A DNA stretch of 28,490 nucleotides, from the NCBI GenBank assembly GCA_035301265.1, contig DATGUP010000015.1:1-28490 (forward strand). Reading direction: 5' to 3'. The notes beneath the pieces were generated by a model, which made no database searches, was not told the DNA's origin, and saw only the letters and a list, made by a program, of their open reading frames with translations. Position numbers and translations under genes: made by a program. Below, in pieces: positions 16,494 to 23,586 of this stretch (positions are counted from its first letter, which is position 1; every line of letters begins with the position of its first letter). This stretch comes from DATGUP01 sp035301265 (GTDB lineage Bacteria; Bacillota; Bacilli; Bacillales; Amphibacillaceae).

Positions 16494-16760
16494 TTACTGT
16501 GAAGAGTTTTGTTGAGCTTGCTGTAATTGTTGCTGTGCTTGCTGGAGTTGCTGCTGTGCTTGTTGTAGTTCTTGGTTTTGTTGGGCATTTCCTTGACTTT
16601 GTGCTTGCTGAACTTGCTGTTGAGCTTGCTGTAATTGTTGCTGTGCTTGTTGTAGCTGCTGTGGATCGGCACTTGCCTGTGCCTGTTGCACTTGTTGTTG
16701 TGCTTGTTGTGCTTGTTGCAACGCTTGTTGCATCTGTTGTGAATTCTGTTGTTGTGCCAT
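16494..16760 (-). CDS. Gln/Ala-rich heptad-repeat protein, function unknown
   Basis: This is an 88-residue protein in which 51 residues are Gln. From residue 36 it follows a heptad pattern: Leu or Val at 36, 43, 50 and again at 65, 72, 79, with Ala three residues after each. This is the a/d pattern of a coiled coil, with Gln at the other positions. A short Ser/Gly/Asn break lies at 55-62. There is no signal peptide, Cys or charged cluster. The ATG at 16760 has GGAGG eight bases upstream, so expression is credible; the open frame's five upstream codons are ignored. I do not recognise the family. A spore protein (Gln-rich like gamma-type SASP, but without their motif) is one idea. Confidence 0.65.
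   Translation of the reverse strand: MAQQQNSQQMQQALQQAQQAQQQVQQAQASADPQQLQQAQQQLQQAQQQVQQAQSQGNAQQNQELQQAQQQLQQAQQQLQQAQQNSSQ
16510..16649 (-). repeat. 32-bp exact direct repeat inside the Gln-rich gene
   Basis: The 32 bases at 16510-16541 recur exactly at 16618-16649, 108 bp (36 codons) apart and in frame. The identity extends through synonymous positions, so the gene probably grew by a recent in-frame duplication. Confidence 0.85.
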
Positions 16761-16865
16761 GAAGTAAACCTCCAAAAGATTTATTGAGCGAGTTACGCTC
16801 TGATTGTTATTATTGACGAGTTATTGGAGAAATATGTATTTAACGTTATCATGCGCCTCAATAAA

Positions 16866-17252
16866 CTATAAAATTCGTTTTGACATATCGTCGCTAGGAA
16901 TGAAGCAACGTGTTTTTCGGGTGAATTTATAGCGGTTTTTAGCAAAAAGATCATACAGTCTATCCCGTATCGGTTTAGGTATGATAAGAAGCAAGGATGC
17001 TAATTTCCATAACCCGTGCAAATGGCGAGCGATGCGCAAGATGGCCGAAGATTTCGTATAGTATGTGCGACCACTTATTAATACGACACTTGTTATATGG
17101 TGAGGAATACCATATGCCTGACGGATCGTTTTCCCAGACTTGCTTTTCAATGCTGCAAATTTATAAATGCCTTTTAAATCTCTTTTGGTAACGAATTGCA
17201 CACTGTAACAGCATAGATGACATTCACCATCAAACAGGATGATCTTAGCCAT
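16866..17252 (-). CDS. DCC-family thiol-disulfide oxidoreductase (DUF393, YuxK-like)
   Basis: This is a 128-residue thioredoxin-like protein. The N-terminal motif FDGECHLCCYSVQF supplies the family DxxCxxC (Asp8, Cys11, Cys14), with an extra Cys15. A hydrophobic strand SVVLISGRTYYTKSSAILRI follows, then a C-terminal region with LASLLLIIPKPIRDRLYDLFAKNRY, which is the usual Y-x-x-F-A-x-x-R-Y ending of the family. The likely role is thiol redox chemistry in the cytoplasm, but substrates are not known. The ATG at 17252 has GGAGG nine bases upstream. It stands alone; the Gln-rich gene lies 100 bp beyond on the same strand. Confidence 0.85.
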   Translation of the reverse strand: MAKIILFDGECHLCCYSVQFVTKRDLKGIYKFAALKSKSGKTIRQAYGIPHHITSVVLISGRTYYTKSSAILRIARHLHGLWKLASLLLIIPKPIRDRLYDLFAKNRYKFTRKTRCFIPSDDMSKRIL

Positions 17253-17342
17253 ATTCGATTTCCTCCTTCAATGTTGTCCTATTGTAACATATGTCATTAT
17301 GAGCGGTGCCACCCAGCACTGCTTGTAGTGGGAAGGAGGAAA

Positions 17343-17417
17343 ATGGACTATATTAATATTGCGAGATCAATCTATCCCGATCGTTTAGTTGACCTCAAAC
17401 ATCTTTTAGAGTTCTGA
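17343..17417 (+). CDS. Possible 24-residue peptide
   Basis: A short ORF beginning MDYINIARSIYPDRL follows GGAAGGAGG, but the gap to the ATG is only 3 bases. Its stop lies inside the hairpin at 17408-17444. It could be a small peptide or the tail of a deleted gene at the left border of the AT-rich cassette. No function is recognised. Confidence 0.3.
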   Translation: MDYINIARSIYPDRLVDLKHLLEF

Positions 17418-17444
17418 TTGGCTCAAGAGCCACATCAGAGCTCT
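17408..17444. repeat. Imperfect 37-nt hairpin at the AT-rich border
   Basis: AGAGTTCTGATTGGCTC folds back on GAGCCACATCAGAGCTCT with an AA turn, one G-T pair and a small internal bulge. No T-run follows. Base composition falls sharply to its right. Confidence 0.65.
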
Positions 17445-17745
17445 GCGAAAGACTCTCGTCATACGGTTATCAATATTTAATTTTGTTTTCTAAATAACCC
17501 AACAAAAAATCAACAGAAAAAACAATAATATAAAATTTAACGGAATGTTTACACCTTCGTTTTTAGTAATGATTTGCTTTAGGCTTGCACAAAAAGTTCA
17601 GAAAAACATCAAAAAATCACCTGCTATATTTAATCTAATGATGTAAACTAGACGGAGATCCCCCTATGAAGATAGCATGAATTTAGCGTGCCTTACTGTG
17701 AAAATCAATCAATGGATGTAGCAATTACATAATTTGAACTAAAAA
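17445..17745. other. AT-rich stretch with no recognisable gene
   Basis: Both strands are full of stops. No ORF has a ribosome binding site, and no RNA gene is evident. It is the left part of an AT-rich island that differs in composition from the neighbouring genes. Confidence 0.5.
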
Positions 17746-17775
17746 TTTACTTTACCTAAAAGTTTTTCATATAAT
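17746..17775 (+). promoter_or_regulatory. Promoter of the AT-rich cassette membrane protein
   Basis: The -35 is TTTACT (17746-17751), the spacer is 18 bp, and the -10 is a perfect TATAAT (17770-17775), 30 bp before the ATG at 17806. Confidence 0.6.
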
Positions 17776-17805
17776 AAAATTTAAAACCATGATGGGAGTG
17801 TGTAT

Positions 17806-18311
17806 ATGATAATTATTGTACCCATAATAAGTGTATTCGTTATATCATTTTCATTAATCCTTTTGTTAATTTATAAAGGTGAAAAACATGAATTAAAGAA
17901 AAAAAAGGAAGTATATTTGCTGCTATTACGACAGCTATCATACTTGCATTAGCGCCAACTATAATCATTTTCATTATTTTGTTTGCAATATTTGGAACAA
18001 CAATTCTTACGAACAATGTATTTTCATTAGATATAAATGTAAGTCAGCTTATGATTTTTACTCTCTCTCTGTTTGTTTATTTATACACTATAGATAGCAT
18101 TATCGCAGTGTTAATTAAACATATTCTAGGAATTGAAAGTATATTTAATTATATTATTTTATTATTTGTACGGATACTCTTTTTCTATTTTATAGGGTTA
18201 CTAGTTGGTCTTAATCAATTGAATAATTTTATTATAGCGGTAATAATAGCTTTCTTAATTTTCCTATTTGAGTTTTTTAAATTTTTAAACACCGCTAAAG
18301 AGGAAATTTAA
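17806..18311 (+). pseudogene. Small multi-pass membrane protein split by a -1 frameshift at A_AAA_AAG
   Basis: The first frame (17806-17952, 48 residues) starts at an ATG with GGGAG seven bases upstream. It encodes one membrane helix and a basic turn GEKHELKKKK. At the A8G tract 17899-17907 the frame ends in a basic tail and stops. The -1 frame continues without a break to 18311. It adds KGSIFAAITTAIILALAP and about four more hydrophobic segments, ending in FLNTAKEEI. Joined, it is a 168-residue protein with about five membrane helices. The tract contains A_AAA_AAG in the correct phase for -1 slippage. No family is recognised. Its place before a secreted-peptide gene suggests an immunity or export partner, by inference. 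Alternatives are a true mutation or an assembly miscall of one A. Confidence 0.6.
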
Positions 18312-18429
18312 TGAAAGTTTCCCAACAAGAACGCCAGTTCTCATGGAAATCTATTAAATTATACTGTTTCTTAGTCGAATTTTGTCGCTAAACCATATAA
18401 TTTTCCCAACATGCCCTCTAGTAAATGTA

Positions 18430-18438
18430 TGGTAAAAT
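18430..18438 (+). promoter_or_regulatory. Extended -10 promoter candidate for the secreted peptide
   Basis: TGGTAAAAT has the TG-n extension before a -10-like TAAAAT, about 100 bp upstream of the peptide start. No -35 is visible, which is tolerated with extended -10 elements. Confidence 0.35.
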
Positions 18439-18540
18439 ATAAATGTCAGAATAATTAGGTAGATAAAGGAGGGACAAATTAAAAAACACCAGGAGAGAAA
18501 GCGAATAATAATTTTAAAATGCGAAAGGAAGCTTATAAAA

Positions 18541-18996
18541 ATGAAAAAAATCACAGTGTCTCTTATAGCCCTTGCAATGTTGTTAATCCCGTTTTCCAAT
18601 GTAGCTGCAGCATCTAAATCTAAAGTTGAAATAGAGTCCAATACAGATGAAAACAGTTATTCTCTTGAATAAATATTAAAAGAGGATCATGTAACAAATG
18701 GAGAAATGGATAAATATAGTCAATATGCAAAGGAGGAGATGGCTAACGAACCGACCCCTCAATGGAAACTTGGGGCTGTTAAAAAGGCAGTTAAATTTGT
18801 TGTTAATAATAAAAGTCTTATACCTTCTAAAAAAGTTAGAGGTTGGGTCTCTAAATATGGAGGTAAAATGATTGATGCTCTAGATTTTGTTGAGACAGGT
18901 ACTAAAGTAGGATTACAATTAGCATTTGAAGAAGCAAGTATACCAAAAAATGTAGCAAAAGCTCTGGCTGATTTTATCGTTACATTTATATTATAA
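18541..18996 (+). pseudogene. Secreted bacteriocin-like peptide precursor interrupted by one in-frame TAA
   Basis: From the ATG at 18541 (AGGAAG upstream) the frame encodes a clear Sec signal peptide, MKKITVSLIALAMLLIPFSN followed by VAAA, and then a short acidic, Ser-rich propeptide ending SYSLE. A TAA at 18670-18672 interrupts it. The same frame stays open from there to 18996 with a Lys-rich, amphipathic region (AVKKAVKFVVNNKSLIPSKK, KYGGKMIDALDF) and a hydrophobic C-terminus NVAKALADFIVTFIL. GAA to TAA is one base change and would restore SLEEILKED. The undisrupted precursor would have about 151 residues. The downstream part alone could start at the ATG at 18706, but it has no ribosome binding site or signal. 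The family resembles leader-plus-amphipathic-helix toxic peptides; I cannot name it. Confidence 0.6.
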
Positions 18997-19019
18997 AATC
19001 GAGCAACTTATAATATAAT

Positions 19020-19057
19020 AAAAAACCTCAATTCAAATATAGTGGAATTGGGGTTTT
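19020..19057. terminator. Strong bidirectional terminator closing the AT-rich cassette
   Basis: AACCTCAATTC pairs with GAATTGGGGTT with one mismatch, flanked by an A-run on the left and a T-run on the right. It lies 24 bp after the peptide gene. Confidence 0.85.
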
Positions 19058-19250
19058 TTATTATATTGGATGACAACTATGATAATAATTAAACTTTTTA
19101 TATGAGTCAATTTCATGAATATAATGCTTGGTTTTTAATCCTAATTTTATATTTATAATCCCGGGATTTATGCTATGATGCCATTAAATACATGTAAGTA
19201 TTCGACATAGGTAAGCCGGATTTTATAATGAATGCGTACGGGGTGGCATA

Positions 19251-20774
19251 ATGCGGTATAAACATAGGTATGGGTTCGCGATATTGATCTTATTAATATT
19301 TGTTATTCTAGCGATTATTCCGTCCGATGAAGAGAAGTCGTTTGTGAAAATGGAAGAGGAGACAAGATTACCAATGGATGACTCTAAGGAAATGGTTCAT
19401 TCCAAAAATGAAACAATGGCTGAGCAATTGGATGCATTCATCGCCGCAGAGCCCGTCCTCGATGGTGCGTTAGTCGGAGTAAGCGTCCGTTCCGCATCGA
19501 CGGGAGAGATTTTGTATGATCATTTCGGCGATACACGTTTTCACCCGGCATCCAATATGAAGCTTTTAACCGGGGCCGCAGCTCTTTCGACGCTCGGTAA
19601 GGATTATACATTCCGTACCGAAATCAAAACGGACGGCGACATCGACAAGGATACATTAAAAGGAAATCTTTATCTCATCGGTAAGGGCGATCCGACATTG
19701 CTTCCGTCTGACTTTTCCGATTTTGCTGCTAAACTTCGTCATATGGGTATCAAACAGGTAGATGGCGACGTTGTTGGCGATGACACGTGGTTTGATAATG
19801 TTCCGCTATCACCTGATCTCATTTGGTCAGATGAAAATTTTTACTATGGAGCACAAATTTCCGCCTTAACCTTATCGCCGGATACGGATTATGATGCAGG
19901 ATCTGTCGTTGTACGGGTTCGTCCAGGGAAGATCGGTGACAAACCGTCTATTTCTGTGGCGCCAGAAACGGAATATGTCGACATCAAGAATAGGGCCGAG
20001 ACAGTCGATTCAGATGTAAAAGAAGATTTGACCGTTGAGCGTCAGCATGGTACGAATGACATCATTGTTGAAGGAACGATTGCTGTTGATGCAACGGATT
20101 ACGCTGAATGGATCGCGGTTTGGGATCCGAGTCGATTTGCTTTAGCTGTTTTCCAAAAGGCGCTTTCCGAGCAAGGCATTGCTTGGACGGGCGATGTCAC
20201 AATGGGCGAAAGTCCGGACCAAGCCGACACGTTATTGACGCACGATTCGATGTCTTTAGCGGAATTAATGGTTCCGTTTATGAAACTAAGCAATAATACT
20301 CATGCTGAAATATTCGTTAAAGAAATGGGAAAAGTCAAACGTAATGAAGGAAGCTGGGAAGACGGGTTAAAAGTCATGGAAGAGGCATTGGCAGATCTTG
20401 ATATGGATACGGATAAGTTGTTAATTCGGGATGGATCAGGGATTTCACATGTCAACATGATCCCACCCCATACTATAACGAAGCTGTTGTACGATATTCA
20501 AGGTGAGGATTGGTTTGAGGTGTTTGCGGATTCATTTCCTGTGGCAGGGGAAAAGGACCGGATGGTAGGTGGGACATTGAGCGATCGGATGGACGGCTTA
20601 GCGGTCAAAGCGAAAACGGGAACCATATTCGGTGTCAGTACGTTGTCTGGATTTTTAGAGACAACGGGTGATGAAACATTGATTTTTTCGATCATGCTTA
20701 ACAATCTTCTTGATGAGGAAGATGGTCCTGCGATAGAAGATGAATTAGTCAAGATAATCTCTGGCAAAACATAA
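19251..20774 (+). CDS. dacC: Class C penicillin-binding protein, D-Ala-D-Ala carboxypeptidase/endopeptidase (peptidase S13)
   Basis: This is a serine DD-peptidase that trims peptidoglycan stem peptides and cleaves cross-links outside the membrane. The 507-residue protein starts with a basic end and one hydrophobic anchor or signal segment (residues 8-23). It carries the three active-site motifs in order: SNMK at 101-104 (nucleophile Ser101), SNN at 347-349, and KTG at 455-457. The long insert between SxxK and SxN is the hallmark of S13 (PBP4/DacB type). The ATG at 19251 has a modest GGGGTGG upstream. An extended -10 TGCTATGAT lies at about 19171. It is separated from the peptide cassette by a terminator. 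The symbol follows the Bacillus PBP4a name and is tentative. Confidence 0.88.
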   Translation: MRYKHRYGFAILILLIFVILAIIPSDEEKSFVKMEEETRLPMDDSKEMVHSKNETMAEQLDAFIAAEPVLDGALVGVSVRSASTGEILYDHFGDTRFHPASNMKLLTGAAALSTLGKDYTFRTEIKTDGDIDKDTLKGNLYLIGKGDPTLLPSDFSDFAAKLRHMGIKQVDGDVVGDDTWFDNVPLSPDLIWSDENFYYGAQISALTLSPDTDYDAGSVVVRVRPGKIGDKPSISVAPETEYVDIKNRAETVDSDVKEDLTVERQHGTNDIIVEGTIAVDATDYAEWIAVWDPSRFALAVFQKALSEQGIAWTGDVTMGESPDQADTLLTHDSMSLAELMVPFMKLSNNTHAEIFVKEMGKVKRNEGSWEDGLKVMEEALADLDMDTDKLLIRDGSGISHVNMIPPHTITKLLYDIQGEDWFEVFADSFPVAGEKDRMVGGTLSDRMDGLAVKAKTGTIFGVSTLSGFLETTGDETLIFSIMLNNLLDEEDGPAIEDELVKIISGKT

Positions 20775-20855
20775 TCCCGCCTTCGTGTGCATGTTAATTT
20801 TTATGGCGATTCAAGGTGATGGCGTTTTTTGATGAAAAGCATGCGCCAAACGCAG

Positions 20856-21521
20856 TCAGTAAATAGCCGTTTCTGCTTCGGTAATATTTGTATATTGATT
20901 TATCAGATCAAGGCGAACGGCCTCCCACAAGTAAACGGATGCGATCGTGTAGTGAGGATGCCATACATCAGCCATTTTTATTAAAATGTTCCGGCGTTCT
21001 CTTCTGTCTACTTGATACAGCCATTGGGCACCGCGTTGAATGCCGATATCATCCAGTGACAGCACATCCATCCGTCCGAGTGAAAAAATTAAGAACATCT
21101 CAGCGGTCCACTTGCCGATGCCCTTAGTTTTTGTCAATTGTTTAACTGCATCTTTATTGTTTAAACTGGGCAATATATTTAAGTTTAATGTCGCTGAGCG
21201 AATTTTAACAGTCAAATCGCGCACGTAGCGAATTTTTTGTTTCGAAAAACCGACATGGCGCAAGTCATTGTCTGAAAGAGCACTTATGTTTTCTGGGGTC
21301 AGCGTTTTTCCAACCAATGCTTTAAGATGGTTATAGATGGAATTGGCTGCAGCAACTGATATTTGCTGGCCGATAATCGAGCGTACGAGCGATTGGAAAA
21401 AGTTCGGGCGCATGATGATGTGCACATCACCAATAATATGGATAAGTCTACCCATAAGCGGATCGACTTTAGCGAGTTGAATGACACGTTCGTCATTTTG
21501 TTTAATCGAAATAGTATGCAT
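20856..21521 (-). CDS. DNA-3-methyladenine glycosylase, AlkA/HhH-GPD family
   Basis: This base-excision repair enzyme removes alkylated bases such as 3-methyladenine from DNA. The 221-residue protein has the family core: FFQSLVRSIIGQQISVAAAN at 41-60, the helix-hairpin-helix LTKTKGIGKWTAEMF at about 129-143, and the catalytic loop DVLSLDDIGIQRG, where Asp158 (or 157) is the expected catalytic residue. It lacks the N-terminal domain of E. coli AlkA, as do the shorter Mag-like members. The ATG at 21521 has GGAGG nine bases upstream. It converges with the S13 gene and is transcribed alone. Confidence 0.9.
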   Translation of the reverse strand: MHTISIKQNDERVIQLAKVDPLMGRLIHIIGDVHIIMRPNFFQSLVRSIIGQQISVAAANSIYNHLKALVGKTLTPENISALSDNDLRHVGFSKQKIRYVRDLTVKIRSATLNLNILPSLNNKDAVKQLTKTKGIGKWTAEMFLIFSLGRMDVLSLDDIGIQRGAQWLYQVDRRERRNILIKMADVWHPHYTIASVYLWEAVRLDLINQYTNITEAETAIY

Positions 21522-21747
21522 TTCAGATGACCTCCATTTTCAGTATAGTATGAAATAAGGCAAAAGGTCTATAGAAAATATTGTATCGTGTGATTAAAAA
21601 TGTTCCGGTAGTCATAGCCCATTAATAAAATATTTGCTATGATAAATATGCAACGGAAATTATTCATACGTTTTCAATGCGACCACCGCGAAAAAAAGCA
21701 CATATAACCAAGTGCCAATTTTTAAGCTAAAGGAAGGGGTATGTTGT

Positions 21748-22962
21748 ATGCAGGCCAACAAGCCAAAAATTGTCGTCCTTGGCGCAGGTTACGCCGGTAT
21801 GATGACGACAAAGCGATTGACACAGAAATTAGAACCCGAAGAAGCGGATATTGTGCTGGTCAACAAACATAATTACCATTATCAAACGACATGGCTTCAC
21901 GAGGTTGCTGCAGGTACGATCAATCCTAACCAGGCACGCATCATGATTAGTGACGTCATCAATCCAAATCGCGTACGTTTGATTTATGATGAGGTTATCA
22001 AAGTCAATAAAGAGGAAAAACGGGTAGAACTGGCTAATAGTGAAATCAGCTATGATTATCTCGTGATTTCACTCGGATTTGAAACGAACACATTCGGCAT
22101 TAAGGGCATGGAAGAAAATGCATTTTTTATTAACGATATCGACACTTGCCGTTACATTTACGATCATATCGAATATCAGTTTGCAAAATACAATAATGAG
22201 CCTGAATCAGATGAAGAAAGTTTGCATATTCTTGTCGGTGGCGGTGGTTTTACAGGCATTGAATTTGTCGGTGAACTCGTAGAAAAAGTGCCAAAACTTT
22301 GCAAGAAATACGATATCGACCGAAACAAAGTGCGCATTATTAATGTGGAAGCGGCTCCAACCATTTTGCCGGGATTTGACAAAGATCTTGTTGCTTATGC
22401 TAAACAGTCGCTCGAATCACGCGGTGTGGAGTTCCGGGAAAATGCGAAGATCCAAGAATGTACAGCCAACGGTTTTATCGTCGGGGAAGATCGTGAAGAA
22501 ATTAGAGCTGGAACCGTTGTATGGACAGGTGGTGTCACGGGCAATTCGGTCCTAGACAATTCCGGGTTTGAACTGACAAAAGGTAAAGTGACAGTAAACG
22601 GTGATCTGCGTGCTCCGGGAGAGGAGGATATCTTCATCTTAGGAGATTGTGCATGGGTGATGAACAAGGCAGAAGACCGTCCATTCCCGCCGACAGCCCA
22701 AGCAGCGATGCAGCATGCGGATACGTGTGCTGACAATATCCGTGCACTTCTGCGTAATGAACCGTTAAAAGAATTTGTTTTTGATGATAAAGGAACGGTT
22801 GCCTCACTCGGAAAAACCGACGCTGTAGGAACGGTCTTTTCCGGTACAAAACTATATGGTAAAGCAGCTGCGACGATGAAGACTATTATTGACGATCGTT
22901 ATTTATTCCTGCTTGGCGGACCAAGACTGCTGTTAAGAAAAGGTAAGTTCCGTCCATTTTAA
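21748..22962 (+). CDS. Type II NADH dehydrogenase (NDH-2), YumB-like
   Basis: This is a membrane-peripheral flavoprotein that passes electrons from NADH to menaquinone without proton pumping. The 404-residue protein has the FAD dinucleotide fold VVLGAGYAGM at residues 9-18, the NAD fold ILVGGGGFTGIEFVGEL at about 162, the FAD-binding IFILGDCAW, and PTAQAAMQHA. The C-terminal amphipathic stretch DRYLFLLGGPRLLLRKGKF fits membrane attachment. The ATG at 21748 is chosen because AAGGAAGGGG lies eight bases upstream; the in-frame GTG 12 codons earlier precedes that site. A short membrane-protein ORF follows after 37 bp. Confidence 0.92.
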   Translation: MQANKPKIVVLGAGYAGMMTTKRLTQKLEPEEADIVLVNKHNYHYQTTWLHEVAAGTINPNQARIMISDVINPNRVRLIYDEVIKVNKEEKRVELANSEISYDYLVISLGFETNTFGIKGMEENAFFINDIDTCRYIYDHIEYQFAKYNNEPESDEESLHILVGGGGFTGIEFVGELVEKVPKLCKKYDIDRNKVRIINVEAAPTILPGFDKDLVAYAKQSLESRGVEFRENAKIQECTANGFIVGEDREEIRAGTVVWTGGVTGNSVLDNSGFELTKGKVTVNGDLRAPGEEDIFILGDCAWVMNKAEDRPFPPTAQAAMQHADTCADNIRALLRNEPLKEFVFDDKGTVASLGKTDAVGTVFSGTKLYGKAAATMKTIIDDRYLFLLGGPRLLLRKGKFRPF

Positions 22963-22999
22963 CTAAGAAATCAACTTCAAAGGAGAAGGGGGATTTGCG

Positions 23000-23101
23000 G
23001 TGAAAAAAAGAACGTTTTATTTCGTGCTTGGGGCATTGGCGGCTGTCGTTGGTTATGTTGTGGCAAGTCGTCAAATTGAGGAGACCCGCGATTTTCGTTA
23101 A
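23000..23101 (+). CDS. 33-residue single-pass membrane protein
   Basis: A GTG start behind AGGAGAAGGGGG begins MKKRTFYFVLGALAAVVGYV, followed by a polar end VASRQIEETRDFR. One membrane helix with a basic N-terminus predicts N-in topology, or an uncleaved signal anchor. It lies 37 bp after the NDH-2 gene and just before a terminator, so it probably ends that transcript. No family is recognised. A role as a small partner of NDH-2 is only a guess. Confidence 0.6.
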   Translation: MKKRTFYFVLGALAAVVGYVVASRQIEETRDFR

Positions 23102-23110
23102 TGTACTTAA

Positions 23111-23147
23111 AACAGCCACTCTATTTTTAGAAGGAGTGGTTGTTTTT
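23111..23147 (+). terminator. Intrinsic terminator after the NDH-2 operon
   Basis: AACAGCCACTC (23111-23121) pairs with GAGTGGTTGTT (with one G-T pair), followed by a T-run. Confidence 0.85.
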
Positions 23148-23209
23148 TGTATGATTATTGCTCACGTTTAGAAGATTTTCATATTTTCATAAACAAAGGG
23201 GATGGTTAA

Positions 23210-23461
23210 GTGAGTATCGGCCTTGTTATTTTTCTCGTTGTATTGTTTATTGTAGCGTTAGGATTGACGTTATATGCTTTTAAACAAGAAGAAAAGAAAA
23301 TGAAACAATATGAAGAACAAGGCGTAACATCAGCGGATGAATTGAGGCGTTCACATGAATACGAATCACGTTCATTAAAATCCAATGTGTTATTACTGAT
23401 TTTGATTTATGTTATAGCGATAATTTTAGCGGTCGTCTTATTTGTATGGTATGTTTCCTAA
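23210..23461 (+). CDS. Small two-helix membrane protein, unknown function
   Basis: This is an 83-residue protein with two membrane helices (about residues 3-24 and 58-82). They are joined by a charged cytoplasmic-type loop with EEKKMKQYEEQGVTSADELR. The GTG start at 23210 has AAAGGGG eight bases upstream. The helix-loop-helix form with a Glu/Lys-rich loop is common in uncharacterised Bacillus proteins. It is monocistronic, between two terminators. Confidence 0.65.
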   Translation: MSIGLVIFLVVLFIVALGLTLYAFKQEEKKMKQYEEQGVTSADELRRSHEYESRSLKSNVLLLILIYVIAIILAVVLFVWYVS

Positions 23462-23502
23462 TCTGTATTGTACTCTTTCATCATGCAAACAATCGCTGGA
23501 AG

Positions 23503-23574
23503 AGACGGTTTTATGAAAGGTGAGCACCCTAAAAGTTATCGTTAAACTGTTAGGGTGCTTTGTACCGTCTTTTT
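23503..23574. terminator. Nested terminator between convergent genes
   Basis: AGCACCCTAA (23523-23532) pairs with TTAGGGTGCT (23550-23559). An outer pair, AGACGGT (23503-23509) with ACCGTCT (23564-23570), encloses it and is followed by a T-run. It closes the small membrane gene and faces the end of the aconitase gene. Confidence 0.75.
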
Positions 23575-23586
23575 ATGATCACATGG

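Noticed and set aside
16403..16762. 119-codon Val/Ala-rich plus-strand frame
   Set aside because: It is the antisense reading of the CAA/CAG-rich Gln-repeat gene and has no ribosome binding site; the minus-strand gene has a good one.
16786..16860. Sporulation (sigma-G) promoter for the Gln-rich gene
   Set aside because: A CATATTT resembles a -10, but no matching -35 lies at the right distance, so no promoter is claimed. A small GAGCG/CGCTC hairpin at 16786-16800 is too short to interpret.
17217..17342. N-terminal extension of the 24-residue ORF into the DCC gene
   Set aside because: It overlaps the DCC gene antisense and lacks a start signal; only the part from 17343 has a ribosome-binding-like sequence.
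18354..18641. 95-codon minus-strand frame opposite the secreted-peptide signal region
   Set aside because: No ribosome binding site; the plus strand has a clear signal peptide, and the minus frame is a shadow in AT-rich DNA.
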